Below are positions 52,173 to 64,000 of a DNA stretch of 64,000 nucleotides, in pieces. Position 1 is the stretch's first letter. Each line of letters opens with the position of its first letter. The stretch lies in assembly GCA_964017185.1 (NCBI GenBank), contig OZ024884.1:16568548-16632547 (forward strand), written 5' to 3'. The position numbers and the translations under genes were made by a program. The stretch comes from Rugalucina vietnamica (lineage: Eukaryota; Mollusca; Bivalvia; Lucinida; Lucinidae). Below the pieces are notes generated by a model, which was not told the DNA's origin, searched no databases, and saw only the letters and a list, made by a program, of their open reading frames with translations.

Positions 52173-52459
52173 ATGAACATAAATAAATAACTCTAAACTT
52201 CAAAACGTACAGCTAACGTCGTTTGGATACGAATCGAGTCCGTTCAAGTACTCAAGTAATGAGGACAACCTGCGTATTTTTGATCTACCCTCGTCATATT
52301 AAATGCTCTTCTTGTCATGTGCACAAGTACCAACTTTACAACAAACACGAAAATAATGTCGTCTTTATCCACCAGAAATGGTGACAAGTTTTTCTTCCAT
52401 TCGCCATCTTGAAAATACATATTACGTGAACACGCACATGTATAAACTTGGCGCCGAAA

Positions 52460-52612
52460 AGTTAGCAGCATAGCAGAACGAATTTTGTAAAGTTAGCAGC
52501 ATGGCAGCATGGCAGAATGAATTCGGTAAAGTTAGCAGCTTGGCAGCATGGCAGGACAAAATTAGTAAGTTAGCAGCATGGCAGTATGGCCGAATGAAAT
52601 ATCATTTAACCA
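52460..52612 (+). repeat. Short degenerate repeats GTTAGCAGCATGGCAG
   Basis: Four imperfect units of about 45 bp precede the satellite. The phrase AGCAGCATGG also occurs in the satellite monomer. Confidence 0.55.
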
Positions 52613-52689
52613 GTGTGGTCGTACGAAAGACAAAAACGTAACATTAAAATAACTAAAATGCTCACAAATTAAAAAAAATATATCTAATT

Positions 52690-55600
52690 TGCCAAATTCG
52701 TCCTCTTCGCAGGATGAATATCCGGAAATATGGGATTTCTGGGGAATCTTTCAATGTAGGAAAACGGTTTATATCTCTAAATACATGCGCTGGTAAGGCT
52801 TACTGTCGAGTAGTATAGCAGTATGGATATTCAAAGTCTTGGCGGAACGGTGTCGGAAAAAGGCAAATTTCATCCTGCTAGCAGCACGAAAATGACCAGC
52901 AGCATGGGATTTCTGGAGAACCTTCAATGTAGGAAAACGCTTTATATCTCTAAATGCATGCGCTGGTAGGGCTAACTGTCGAGTAGTATAGCAGTATGGA
53001 TTTTCATCGTCTTGGCGGAACGGTATCTGCAAAAGGCAAATTTCGTCCTGCTAGCAGCATGAAAATGACCAGCAGCATGGGATTTCTGGAGAACCGTCCA
53101 ATGTAGGAAAACGCTTTATATCTCTAAATACATGCGCTGGTAGGGCTAACTGTCGAGTAGTATAGCAGTATGGATTTTCAAAGTCTTGGCGGAACGGTGT
53201 CGGCAAAAGGCAAATTTCATCCTGCTAGCAGCACGAAAATGACCAGCAGCATGGGATTTCTGGAGAACCGTTCAATGTAGGAAAACGCTTTATATCTCTA
53301 AATGCATGCGCTGGTAGGGCTAACTGTCGAGTAGTATAGCAGTATGGATTTTCATCGTCTTGGCGGAACGGTGTCGGCAAAAGGCAAATTTCATCCTGCT
53401 AGCAGCACGAAAATGACCAGCAGCATGGGATTTCTGGAGAACCGTTCAATGTAGGAAAACGGTTTATATCTCTAAATACATGCGCTGGTAGGGCTAACTG
53501 TCGAGTAGTATAGCAGTATAGATTTTCATCGTCTTGGCGGAACGGTGTCGGCAAAAGGCAAATTTCATCCTGCTAGCAGCACGAAAATGACCAGCAGTAT
53601 GGGATTTCTGGAGAACCGTCCAATGTAGGAAAACGCTTTATATCTCTAAATACATGCGCTGGTAAGGCTAACTGTCGAGTAGTATAGCAGTATGGATTTT
53701 CAAAGTCTTGGTGGAACGGTGTCGGCAAAAGGCAAATTTCATCCTGCTAGCAGCACGAAAATGACCAGCAGCATGGGATTTCTGGAGAACCGTCCAATGT
53801 AGGAAAACGTTTTATATCTCTAAATGCATGCGCTGGTAGGGCTAACTGTCGAGTAGTATAGCAGTATGGATTTTCATCGTCTTGGCGGAACGGTATCGGC
53901 AAAAGGCAAATTTCGTCCTGCTAGCAGCATGAAAATGACCAGCTGCATGGGATTTCTGGAGAACCGTCCAATGTAGGAAAACGCTTTATATCTCTAAATA
54001 CATGCGCTGGTAGGGCTAACTGTCGAGTAGTATAGCAGTATGGATTTTCATCGTCTTGGCGGAACGGTATCGGCAAAAGGCAAATTTCATCCTGCTAGCA
54101 GCATGAAAATGACCAGCAGCATGGGATTTCTGGAGAACCGTCCAATGTAGGAAAACGCTTTATATCTCTAAATACATGCGCTGGTAGGGCTAACTGTCGA
54201 GTAGTATAGCAGTATGGATTTTCAAAGTCTTGGCGGAACGGTGTCAGCAAAAGACAAATTTCATCCTGCTAGCAGCACGAAAATGACCAGCAGCATTGGA
54301 TTTCTGGAGAACCGTTCAATGTAGGAAAACGCTTTATATCTCTAAATGCATGCGCTGGTAGGGCTAACTGTCGAGTAGTATAGCAGTATGGATTTTCATC
54401 GTCTTGGCGGAACGGTATCGGCAAAAGGCAAATTTCGTCCTGCTAGCAGCATGAAAATGACCAGCAGCATGGGATTTCTGGAGAACCGTCAAATGTAGGA
54501 AAACGCTTTATATCTCTAAATACATGCGCTGGTAGGGCTAACTGTCGAGTAGTATAGCAGTATGGATTTTCATCGTCTTGGCGGAACGGTGTCGGCAAAA
54601 GGCAAATTTCGTCCTGCTAGCAGCACGTAAATGACCAGCAGCATGGGATTTCTGGAGAACCGTCCAATGTAGGAAAACGATTTATATCTCTAAATACATG
54701 CGCTGGTAGGGCTAACTGTCGAGTAGTATAGCAGTATGGATTTTCAAAGTCTTGGCGGAACGGTGTCGGCAAAAGGCAAATTTCATCCTGCTAGCAGCAC
54801 GAAAATGACCAGCAGCATGGGATTTCTGGAGAACCGTTCAATCATGGTAGGAAAACGCTTTATATCTCTAAATGCATGCGCTGGTAGGGCTAATTGTCGA
54901 GTAGTAGAGCAGTATGGATTTTCATCGTCTTGGCGGAACGGTATCGGCAAAAGGCAAATTTCGTCCTGCTAGCAGCATGAAAATGACCAGCAGCATGGGA
55001 TTTCTGGAGAACCGTCCAATGTAGGAAAACGCTTTATATCTCTAAATACATGCGCTGGTAGGGCTAACTGTCGAGTAGTATAGCAGTATGGATTTTCAAA
55101 GTCTTGGCAGAACGGTGTCGGCAAAAGGCAAATTTCATCCTGCTAGCAGCACGAAAATGACCAGCAGCATGGGATTTCTGGAGAACCGTTCAATGTAGGA
55201 AAACGCTTTATATCTCTAAATGCATGCGCTGGTAGGGCTAACTGTCGAGTAGTATAGCAGTATGGATTTTCATCGTCTTGGCGGAACGGTATCGGCAAAA
55301 GGCAAATTTCGTCCTGCTAGCAGCATGAAAATGACCAGCAGCATGGGATTTCTGGAGAACCGTCCAATGTAGGAAAACGCTTTATATCTCTAAAGGCATG
55401 CGCTGGTAGGGCTAACTGTCGAGTAGTATAGCAGTATTGATTTTCATCGTCTTGGCGGAACGGTATCGGCAAAAGGCAAATTTCGTCCTGCTAGCAGCAT
55501 GAAAATGACCAGCTGCATGGGATTTCTGGAGAACCGTCCAATGTAGGAAAACGCTTTATATCTCTAAATACATGCGCTGGTAGGGCTAACTGTCGAGTAG

Positions 55601-57453
55601 TATAGCAGTATGGATTTTCATCGTCTTGGCGGAACGGTATCGGCAAAAGGCAAATTTCATCCTGCTAGCAGCATGAAAATGACCAGCAGCATGGGATTTC
55701 TGGAGAACCGTCCAATGTAGGAAAACGCTTTATATCTCTAAATACATGCGCTGGTAGGGCTAACTGTCGAGTAGTATAGCAGTATGGATTTTCAAAGTCT
55801 TGGCGGAACGGTGTCAGCAAAAGGCAAATTTCATCCTGCTAGCAGCACGAAAATGACCAGCAGCATTGGATTTCTGGAGAACCGTTCAATGTAGGAAAAC
55901 GCTTTATATCTCTAAATGCATGCGCTGGTAGGGCTAACTGTCGAGTAGTATAGCAGTATGGATTTTCATCGTCTTGGCGGAACGGTATCGGCAAAAGGCA
56001 AATTTCGTCCTGCTAGCAGCATGAAAATGACCAGCAGCATGGGATTTCTGGAGAACCGTCAAATGTAGGAAAACGGTTTATATCTCTAAATATATGCGCT
56101 GGTAGGGCTAACTGTCGAGTAGTATAGCAGTATGGATTTTCATCGTCTTGGCGGAACGGTGTCGGCAAAAGGCAAATTTCGTCCTGCTAGCAGCACGTAA
56201 ATGACCAGCAGCATGGGATTTCTGGAGAACCGTCCAATGTAGGAAAACGATTTATATCTCTAAATACATGCGCTGGTAGGGCTAACTGTCGAGTAGTATA
56301 GCAGTATGGATTTTCAAAGTCTTGGCGGAACGGTGTCGGCAAAAGGCAAATTTCATCCTGCTAGCAGCACGAAAATGACCAGCAGCATGGGATTTCTGGA
56401 GAACCGTTCAATGTAGGAAAACGCTTTATATCTCTAAATGCATGCGCTGGTAGGGCTAACTGTCGAGTAGTAGAGCAGTATGGATTTTCATCGTCTTGGC
56501 GGAACGGTATCGGCAAAAGGCAAATTTCGTCCTGCTAGCAGCATGAAAATGACCAGCAGCATGGGATTTCTGGAGAACCGTCCAATGTAGGAAAACGATT
56601 TATATCTCTAAATACATGCGCTGGTAGGGCTAACTGTCGAGTAGTATAGCAGTATGGATTTTCAAAGTCTTGGCAGAACGGTGTCGGCAAAAGGCAAATT
56701 TCATCCTGCTAGCAGCACGAAAATGACCAGCAGCATGGGATTTCTGGAGAACCGTTCAATGTAGGAAAACGCTTTATATCTCTAAATGCATGCGCTGGTA
56801 GGGCTAACTGTCGAGTAGTATAGCAGTATGGATTTTCATCGTCTTGGCGGAACGGTATCGGCAAAAGGCAAATTTCGTCCTGCTAGCAGCATGAAAATGA
56901 CCAGCAGCATGGGATTTCTGGAGAACCGTCCAATGTAGGAAAACGCTTTATATCTCTAAATATATGCGCTGGTAGGGCTAACTGTCGAGTAGTATAGCAG
57001 TATGGATTTTCAAAGTCTTGGCGAAACGGTGTCGGCAAAAGGCAAATTTCATCCTGCTAGCAGCACGAAAATGACCAGCAGCATGGGATTTCTGGAGAAC
57101 CGTCCAATGTAGGAAAACGCTTTATATCTCTAAATACATGCGCTGGTAGGGCTAACTGTCGAGTAGTATAGCAGTATGGATTTTCAAAGTCTTGGCGGAA
57201 CGGTGTCGGCAAAAGGCAAATTTCATCCTGCTAGCAGCACGAAAATGACCAGCAGCATGGGATTTCTGGAGAACCGTTCAATGTAGGAAAACGCTTTATA
57301 TCTCTAAATGCATGCGCTGGTAGGGCTAACTGTCGAGTAGTATAGCAGTATGGATTTTCATCGTCTTGGCGGAACGGTATCGGCAAAAGGCAAATTTCGT
57401 CCTGCTAGCAGCATGAAAATGACCAGCAGCATGGGATTTCTGGAGAACCGTTC
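52690..57453 (+). repeat. 174-bp satellite, about 27 monomers, with nine-monomer higher-order repeat
   Basis: Monomers recur at exactly 174 bp with few indels (example anchor GGGCTAACTGTCGAG at 52969, 53143, 53317). Two variants alternate irregularly: one with TTTTCATCG and TTTCGTCC, the other with TTTTCAAAG and TTTCATCC. The first monomer, near 52690, is diverged. The order of variants at about 53870-55430 repeats at 55438-57000. There is no continuous ORF; 174 is a multiple of three, which creates apparent frames. Confidence 0.93.
53867..57000 (+). repeat. Duplicated nine-monomer block (period about 1568 bp)
   Basis: Private variants repeat at this distance: AGCTGCATGGG at 53941 and 55511, GTGTCAGC with AGCAGCATTGG at 54241 and 55808, GCACGTAAATG near 54624 and 56192, GTAGTAGAGCAG near 54901 and 56466. 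Confidence 0.85.
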
Positions 57454-57882
57454 TTGGCTTGTCCCTTGCCGTTTATATTGGAAGGTAGGGTGTCGAAATG
57501 CAGTGATACGAGGTGTAAAACATGTCCAGATTTAATACAATGGAAAGCCGAAATAACTTTCGTCAACGGAAAACACTTCGAAGTCAAATCAAACATGAAC
57601 TGTAAAACTGAGTTTGTAGTCTATACTCTCGCGTGTAAAAACTGTGGCGAATTCTACATCGGGAAAACTACAAACATGCTCAAAAAAAGAATGACAGTGC
57701 ATAGACAACAAAGTAATGATGCAAACTTGAGGGTTTTAAATGTTAACAAACATTTTTACTCATGTTCTGGAGGTGGTTTCAATATCTTCCCCATTTACAG
57801 TGTTTCAAATGCAAATGGCAGTATGTTGGAGGAAAAAGAAAAGCTCTTCATTAGAATTTTACAACCATCTTTGAATGCTTGA
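57454..57882 (+). pseudogene. Penelope-like element fragment: GIY-YIG endonuclease end
   Basis: The open frame has no ATG start near its 5' end, and the satellite joins it abruptly. It reads CSDTRCKTCPDL, a Cys-rich motif usual before this domain in Penelope-like retroelements, then VYTLACKNCGEFYIGKT, followed by a conserved Arg and His (KRMTVHRQQ), the GIY-YIG nuclease signature. The C-terminal part ends at TGA 57880-57882. Reverse transcriptase is missing, so it is a 5'-truncated copy. Confidence 0.78.
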
Positions 57883-58130
57883 TGGGATATATATGAACCG
57901 TACCACGACGGGACTCGTACAGGATATACGTCCAGGCCAGACTCTAAATAAGCTGTTCTTCGGTAAGACTCATTGAGCTTGAGACAGAGGGAGGGATTGA
58001 ACTTTTTAAGTAATAAAAATGTGGAGGCAGTTTTTTCTTCGGTTACCTATGCTGATCTACCTTTTTATTTTCATGTACTTTAATCTGTTGGTATGTGTTG
58101 TTCTGACACGGTTAATACTTTTTAGATTTT
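57883..58130 (+). other. Probable 3' UTR of the Penelope-like fragment
   Basis: No feature other than position behind the stop. Confidence 0.3.
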
Positions 58131-58610
58131 ATGGCATATTCTTTTTGATGGCGTAGTTAAGTTTAGCCTTTGCAAGACATTCTCCATGCTGTTGCAACAG
58201 TTTAAGGCTTTATCTGACATTTTGCGTTTTAGATCTGTACGAATCCATGTTCTGTTACTCTAATGTTGTATACTAAAGCTGTATTTTTTTTCCTGGGCGA
58301 GACCAGTACTATAGGAGGTTGTTTTTTGTGGGTTTGTTGTTCCGGGAGCACCCGAAGGCTCAACCGGAAGGAGGTTAATATATGGACATTCTGTGTATAT
58401 CAGAGCTATATTCTTTTTTATAGCGTAATTAATTTTAACATTGAAAAGTCATTCTCCACGTTGTTGCAACAGTTTAAGGCTGTATCTGACGTTTGAAGTT
58501 TTAGATCTGTACGAATCCGTGTTCTTTTACTCTAATGTTGTATACTAAGACTATATCTAACGTTTGACGTTTTAGATCTGTACGAATCTATGTTCATTTA
58601 CCCAAACGTT
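58131..58610 (+). repeat. Imperfect tandem repeat, unit about 270 bp
   Basis: GTTGCAACAGTTTAAGGCT and TTTTAGATCTGTACGAATCC recur at 58190-58250 and 58462-58525, with a third partial unit to 58590. A SINE piece in inverted orientation lies between (58340-58380). Confidence 0.7.
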
Positions 58611-59389
58611 TTTCTAAAACAATGGTTTAGTAGGACGTAAATTTCAATATTTAACAAAATACTAAAACCCGGAATCATATATGTATCAAGAATTTATCGT
58701 TTATAGCGGGTGCAATTCAAATTCCTTATTAATTCCCTTTAAACGTAATATCTCAAAAAATTTTGTGGTTATGGCGTAAGGTGTAGTTTTATTTTCCAGC
58801 TTTATTATTTTATTTACTCTAATATATTTTTCTTAAATTCAACATCCATCCCAGGTTTTTCAAATGTGTATGAAAAATATGTATTTCTAACTTCAAGGGT
58901 AGTTCCCCCTGAATTGGTATTTTTTCATAATTCCCGGAATGTTCACTGATACCGGAATATAAGTTGCATTTATTGTAGATGACGAAAGGGTATTTTGTTT
59001 AAAGAATACATGTTTATTTGATGGATCCTAGTTTGGAACAGCGATAGTTGCTGGATTCTTGTGATTTGTACATTCACGCACAGCTCGCAAGAATTCAGTT
59101 CAAAATTATCGCACTCAAGTTAACGTAATAACAACGGTGGGAAACGCCTTTACGTAATGTGCTATTATACGGCAAAACATTTAGCGGAAGACGTAAACGT
59201 AACGTTTGTTTTGTGTGGTTTCTACGTTACGTTTAATTAAACGTCATCATTTCTTGTTATGTCTGAAGATCAGCCATGAAGCTGTGAAAGCGCTTACAGA
59301 AAAAAGGAAAAATACAACAACAGACTTTCTATTTATTTGTCTTACCAGACTTTTATTTATATTGTGCGTCACTCGAAGAATTCTGACTG
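58611..59389. other. No gene recognised
   Basis: AT-rich, no supported feature. Confidence 0.45.
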
Positions 59390-59541
<152 letters not shown>

Positions 59542-59569
59542 GTAGAGAAATAAAGATATAGACCTACTA

Positions 59570-60110
59570 AATTGGCACAGCCGCAGACTACGGCTTCTGC
59601 GCAACGCTACGATATATGTGTAACGCTACGTTTCGCATGGATCTGTTTGTCAAAGTTTCCCTCCGTATGGTTCGTTGACTAAACGTAATACTTCGCATTC
59701 ATGCGTCGGATTCGATTCGCAACAATGCGCTTGTAAGCGGTACAGTGCATTGAAGAGCGCAAGCAATCGTCATTGAAGCGCAACTCTTCGGTTGATATGC
59801 AAATTAGCCTAATAGCATGATGCAATTTTACAGTTTAGTTGTGAATCCTTAAGCACGATTACGCACGATAACGAATGCTTTGCGAAGACTTGCGATTGGT
59901 GAACGAAGTGAAACGCACATATGCGAAAGACCTGTTTAAAATTTTCCGGCAGGTAAGACTCATCCTGACGAATGCTCACGCAAGCAAACACATTCATGCG
60001 AACGCTCTACAACGTATTGAAACGCAGACAAACGAATTGAAACGAATATTGCATAACTCAAGTTCGCAACTTAACGCAAGTCTGCGTTGAGGGACTTTCG
60101 CTTAGGTGTG
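59570..60110. repeat. CpG-rich region of short degenerate AACG/GCGAA repeats
   Basis: Dense AACGC, CGCAAC and GCGAA words in both orientations, similar in texture to 540-1115. The ends GCCGCAGACT and AGTCTGCGT are weakly complementary. Probably an old DNA element, unclassified. Confidence 0.4.
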
Positions 60111-60271
60111 ACGACCTCTAAAGTTGCAATCAAATGAAATGAGAGACAGAAATTCAAGTTAGCATTTTCACTTTTGTTTAGTATATATACGAGGAAGCAC
60201 CTGGTTGAATATCGCACAACTGGTCGCATGTTTAGTGCATGCTACTCATGTTCAGTTATATTCTCATGTTG

Positions 60272-60581
60272 TATAGTTCAGCAAATAGGTCACTGTATGG
60301 GCGTTACCTCATGAATTCGTTATTGGGTTTGGTCTACCTTAAGCCAAAGGTATACAGTTAAAAGATTCAAGTTAGAAAATAAGAATGAAATACGAATTTG
60401 TCTAATTCATATAGGATTGGACAAAATACAGGTATCTGGTAAATTTGTGACAGCAGTCTAGGCTGACTGTGTTCGACTTTTCAAAAATCTCCCTACTTGA
60501 ACAGATGCCGGACTAGTCGACCACGCCCAGATATGAATTGTTAAGTTGCCGCCCATATAGTGACCTATTTGCCAAACTATA
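60272..60581. mobile_element. TATAGTTCGGC MITE, copy 2
   Basis: Ends TATAGTTCAGCAAATAGGTC and complement. The interior matches 44376-44707. TTCAGTTATATT occurs on both sides, at 60251 and 60585. Confidence 0.72.
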
Positions 60582-60685
60582 TATTCAGTTATATTTGCGC
60601 TTCTACGGAAAACCTTGCTGGTCACGGTTTAGTTTCAGTTAATATTCGGCTGTGTCATATGCGAACGTGTTCCTCGCCACTCAAG

Positions 60686-60762
60686 TATCTTTTTTTTCTT
60701 TTTCTTTTTCTTTTTCCTCTTTTTAGGGGGGGGGGGGGGGGGGGAGAGAGAGAGAGAGAGGG
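60686..60762 (+). repeat. Pyrimidine tract, G run and (GA)n
   Basis: CT/TTTC-rich tract, about 18 G, then GA repeats. Confidence 0.88.
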
Positions 60763-61993
60763 GTTAAGTACATTTGAACCATTGTGTATTTCACTGCTGT
60801 GGCGTATGCATGACGTATTAGGAGTAATCGTTGCTTTCCATTCACATCTAATATACCTCTTTATAGTTTATTAACACATTCTAATTGTTTCCAAAGTCAT
60901 GGTCCTGGAAGACGCTGACGTTGAAATAGCGTTGGCTGGTTTAGCATGTACATTATGTGTCCAAAATGCAAAATGACTGAAACAGAAAGGCAATCCAGTT
61001 AGAGTTTGATTTAAAAGCCGTACTCGGAGCTTGTGGTAAATCCCGCATTCCTTACATGCGTACCATTACATGCGTACATGTATGGAATGTGTAACCCGGG
61101 CCAAACATGAAAAATAATGAAGCCATTTGAGAGTTTAATGTACACGCAATAATCTTAAAACATGATTGCAAACAAAATGAAAACATGTGGAATACATGAA
61201 ATAAAGATGTTTTCAAAATAAGATACACAACAGATGAGCTGCAGATAAGAATGGAACCTAACTTACATACGACGTAGATACGTCACGCCTACGCCGCTTG
61301 ACGCTTAATACGCCACACATACGTCATATGTACGTAGCACATTAGCCTTGATACGCTATTGCGACTTCATTCAAACTTATTTTTCTTCATCAGAAAACAA
61401 GATAATACCTTGAAGTAAGTTATTTTTGCAATATAAGTATCTATTCTTACCATTTATACATTGTTATATGACAAATAAATAAACAGAAAAAATAGTCCTG
61501 GAAATTAAACTCCGATCATGGAATTGTCATGGAAAAGTCATGGAATTTTATTTTACACTTTCCGTGGGAACCCTGTTTTTCACTATACAGTTATATTAAT
61601 TTATTTCTCAGTACATTAAAGTCATTTTCGTGAAAAGGAGTCCTTTTCTTATTTAAGGGTCAGCTGATAAGGAGAAAACGACTCCGTTTCGATATTTGAA
61701 GTCCTTTTCGCGAAAAGGAGTCCTTTGTAGCTATTTAGGGTAACCCCTAGGCCACTACCCTGCTACGGTATCACTCACCAGTGATGCCCTGTGGCCAACA
61801 AGCTGCCGCCCTCTACGGTACCGTCATACGACACTCACTCCGCGTTTCCAATACTGTCAAGGCATGCCCATGCAGCATAAGGATGCACAGGGACTGCCAA
61901 TTGATTCGCACTGAGCTGGTTTATGCCAAAGTTATATTTCGTGAATGGAGATAATTTAAACTACTTCTTCTTTCTTAAGATTGCCAAGACACG
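60763..61993. other. No gene recognised; two local repeats
   Basis: A CpG-rich ACGTC/TACGCC patch at 61265-61365 and two copies of CTTTTCGYGAAAAGGAGTCC near 61625 and 61710. No exon found. Confidence 0.45.
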
Positions 61994-62059
61994 ATTCCAA
62001 AAAGAACAGGGAATAAACTTTACTGCGTTTTCATGGATTATGGGAAGGCCTTTGACAAG
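61994..62059 (+). pseudogene. LINE reverse transcriptase scrap
   Basis: 22 codons read KLYCVFMDYGKAFDK, the first catalytic-Asp motif of non-LTR reverse transcriptases. It is cut at 62059 by the next element. Confidence 0.6.
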
Positions 62060-62815
62060 AGGACCATTGGTCCTGTAGCTCACCTGAGAGATCATCACAT
62101 TGTAAGGTCATGGGATTTAAATTAATTCTATTACTTCATTGATAATCGACCAACCAGACTGCCGAAAACAAAATGCAACCTTTCCTACTGCCCAGTGATG
62201 CTTAGTGTGTGTAATTTGATAAAGATCTACATACTGGCTTTGGAGATATTGAATATTAAAACATACATGAAAAGAGTTCCAGTCCGATCTGCCTCGAAAC
62301 AATATGCAACCTTTCCTACTGCCCAGTCATGCTGTGTGTGTAATTTGATCAAGGTCCACCAACTGCCTTTGGAGATATTGAATTTTGAATTGCTTTCTAT
62401 GGTAAGTCTATGGAGACAACCCCAGGGGCGTGGCCACATTTGACCCCAGTGGCATGGTTGGCACAATTTATAATAAGGACTAACAAACATTACTACATAT
62501 AAAATATAGAAGCTCTTGGCCTTGTGTTTTCCGAGATTAATATATAGTTTTTCCCATTGTAAGTCCATGGAGACTACCAAACCCGGGGGCGTGGCCAAAT
62601 TTGACCCCAGGGACACGGCTGTCACAATTTATGTAGAGGACCATTAGCTGTTGCCACATACCAAGTATCAAAGCTGTGGACCCTGTGGTTTTAGAGATTT
62701 TTGTTGTTTTTTTTCCCATATGTTGCAATGGCAACCAGAGTTCCAGTCCGATCTGCATAAAAACAATATGCAGTCTTTTCTACTGCCCAGTGACGCGGTT
62801 TGTAATTTGATCTCT
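62060..62815 (-). mobile_element. Second GCTCACCTGAG-type element, inverted, with a different tandem core
   Basis: Starts with the hairpin AGGACCATTGGTCCT and GTAGCTCACCTGAG, the complement of the right end at 51930-51966. Inside, TGCAACCTTTCCTACTGCCC recurs near 62173 and 62311, with a diverged copy near 62771, and TTGGAGATATTGAAT twice. GGCGTGGCC and AAGTCCATGGAGAC phrases also repeat. The far end is not defined. Confidence 0.5.
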
Positions 62816-63602
62816 AGTACAGCAGCATGGATTTTCAGAAACTTGACAGAACAGCAGGGCTCGAAGCGTATCTTTTGGCTACAAGAAAATGCGAATACCA
62901 CGCTCCAGCTGGATGGAATTACTGAAGAACAAAGAAGTTTTGGAAATCGCTGTATATCGCTGGCTGTTCGCACTGGACAGATACACAGGCGAGTACCATA
63001 GCAGCATGAATCTTTTGAACAGTGCCTGGACAGTAGCCGCCGGACTGCATTTGGTCGAAACGTGAAAAACTCGTGAAACTGGGTTTCCGACCAAACCAAC
63101 CAGAGTTGCGAAACGGTTCTTAGTCCAGAGAGTGTGTTGTGATTGCTTGGTGTGGCCTCTGGTACAGCAGCATGGATATTCTGAAAATTGGCAGAACAGC
63201 AGGGCTCGAAGCGTTTCTTTAGGCTACAAGAAAATGCAAATATCACGCTTCAGCAGGATGGGATTACTAGAGAACCAACACGTTTTGGAAATCGCTGTAT
63301 ATCACTGTTCGCATTGGACTGATAAACTGGCGAGTACCATAGCAGCATGGATCTTTTGAACAGTGTCTAGCTGTCCAAAAGTGGCATCTGACTGCATTTG
63401 GTCGAAAAGTGCAAAACTCGTGAAACGGGGTTTCCGACCTGCGAAACGGTTCGTATCCCATTGAGTGTGGTTCGATGCTTTCGGATTACTTGAGAACGAA
63501 GACGTTTTGGAAATCACTGTATATCACTGGCTGCTTGCATTTGACAGATAAACTGACGAGTACCATAGTAGCATGGATCTTTTGCCAAATCACTACAGCC
63601 AA
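62816..63602 (+). repeat. Diverged older monomers related to the 174-bp satellite
   Basis: Units of about 350 bp near 62816 and 63164 and a partial one from 63475 share TACAGCAGCATGG, GCAGAACAGCAGGGCTCGAA and TTTTGGAAATCRCTGTATATC. These align with AGCAGTATGG, GCGGAACGG and AAAACGCTTTATATC of the satellite in the same order. The degeneracy suggests an old array edge. Confidence 0.6.
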
Positions 63603-64000
63603 GTCTTTGAAAATCCATACTGCTATACTACTCGACAGTAACCCTTACCAGCGCATGTATTTAGAGATATAAACCGTTTTCCTACATTGGACGGTTCTCC
63701 AGAAATCCCATGCTGCTGGTCATTTTCGTGCTGCTAGCAGGACGAAATTTGCCTTTTGCCGACACCGTTCCGCCAAGACTTTGAAAATCCATACTGCTAT
63801 ACTACTCGACAGTTAGCCTTACCAGCGCATGTATTTAGAGATATAAACCGTTTTCCTACATTGGACGGTTCTCCAGAAATCCCATGCTGCTGGTCATTTT
63901 CATGCTGCTAGCAGGACGAAATTTGACTTTTGCCGATACCGTTCCGCCAAGACGATGAAAATCCATACTGCTATACTACTCGACAGTTAGCCCTACTAGC
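63603..64000 (-). repeat. 174-bp satellite, inverted array, continues past the window
   Basis: Reverse complement of the 52690-57453 monomer at high identity, at least 2.2 copies with period 174 (AAATCCATACTGC near 63612, 63785 and 63959). The junction with the diverged monomers is abrupt. Confidence 0.92.

Noticed and set aside
52690-57453. CRISPR-like array
   Set aside because: The whole 174-bp unit is repeated without unique spacers, and the context is eukaryotic.
52769-57535. Frames across the satellite
   Set aside because: The 174-bp period keeps frames aligned between monomers. Stops occur in most monomers and the frames differ between copies by single substitutions.

Overview
This window is animal nuclear DNA, AT-rich and crowded with repeats. 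The protein genes have short exons with GT-AG introns. Tc1/mariner-, TTAA- and hairpin-type MITEs, tRNA-derived SINEs, a Ty3/gypsy element, non-LTR and Penelope-like fragments and a tandem satellite fill most of the rest. The repeat style suggests a lophotrochozoan, most likely a bivalve mollusc. That is an inference from repeat character, and no species is claimed.

Four multi-exon host genes can be assembled from splice sites, and in each one every exon phase matches and the summed coding length is a multiple of three. (1) Minus strand, 23006 to 7965: a 608-residue mucin-like type I membrane protein made of a signal peptide, a Thr/Pro repeat stalk, an EGF-like domain, a membrane helix and a short tail. 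(2) Plus strand, 27354 to 29566: a 225-residue DUF218/YdcF-like protein. (3) Minus strand, 35461 to 30244: a 332-residue ankyrin-repeat protein with a duplicated exon. (4) Minus strand, 43316 to 39873: a 216-residue NAD(P)-binding protein of the biliverdin-reductase-B/flavin-reductase-like type.

Region by region: 1-7860 holds only mobile elements (a CpG-rich inverted-repeat element, a 5-bp-TSD transposon, a TTAA element with internal hairpins, a foldback element) and a duplicated block. 7965-23016 is the mucin gene. Its intron 4 contains a nearly intact 6.85-kb LTR retrotransposon in antisense, with integrase placed upstream of reverse transcriptase (Gmr1 type), and its intron 3 contains a second copy of the 5-bp-TSD transposon. 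23-44 kb carries the three small genes among dispersed MITEs and SINEs. 44-52 kb is gene-free: nested elements bounded by CCCAGCAGGCAC ends, then an element with four internal tandem units of about 455 bp. 52.7-57.45 kb is a satellite of about 27 monomers of 174 bp with a nine-monomer higher-order repeat. It abuts the 3' end of a Penelope-like GIY-YIG ORF. 57.9-63.6 kb is gene-free. From 63.6 kb to the end the same satellite resumes in inverted orientation, preceded by older, diverged monomers.

The host genes show no functional link to one another. What unites the window is repeated remodelling of introns and exons by mobile and tandem DNA: a triplicated membrane exon, a splice donor inside a SINE target duplication, and MITEs close to splice sites.
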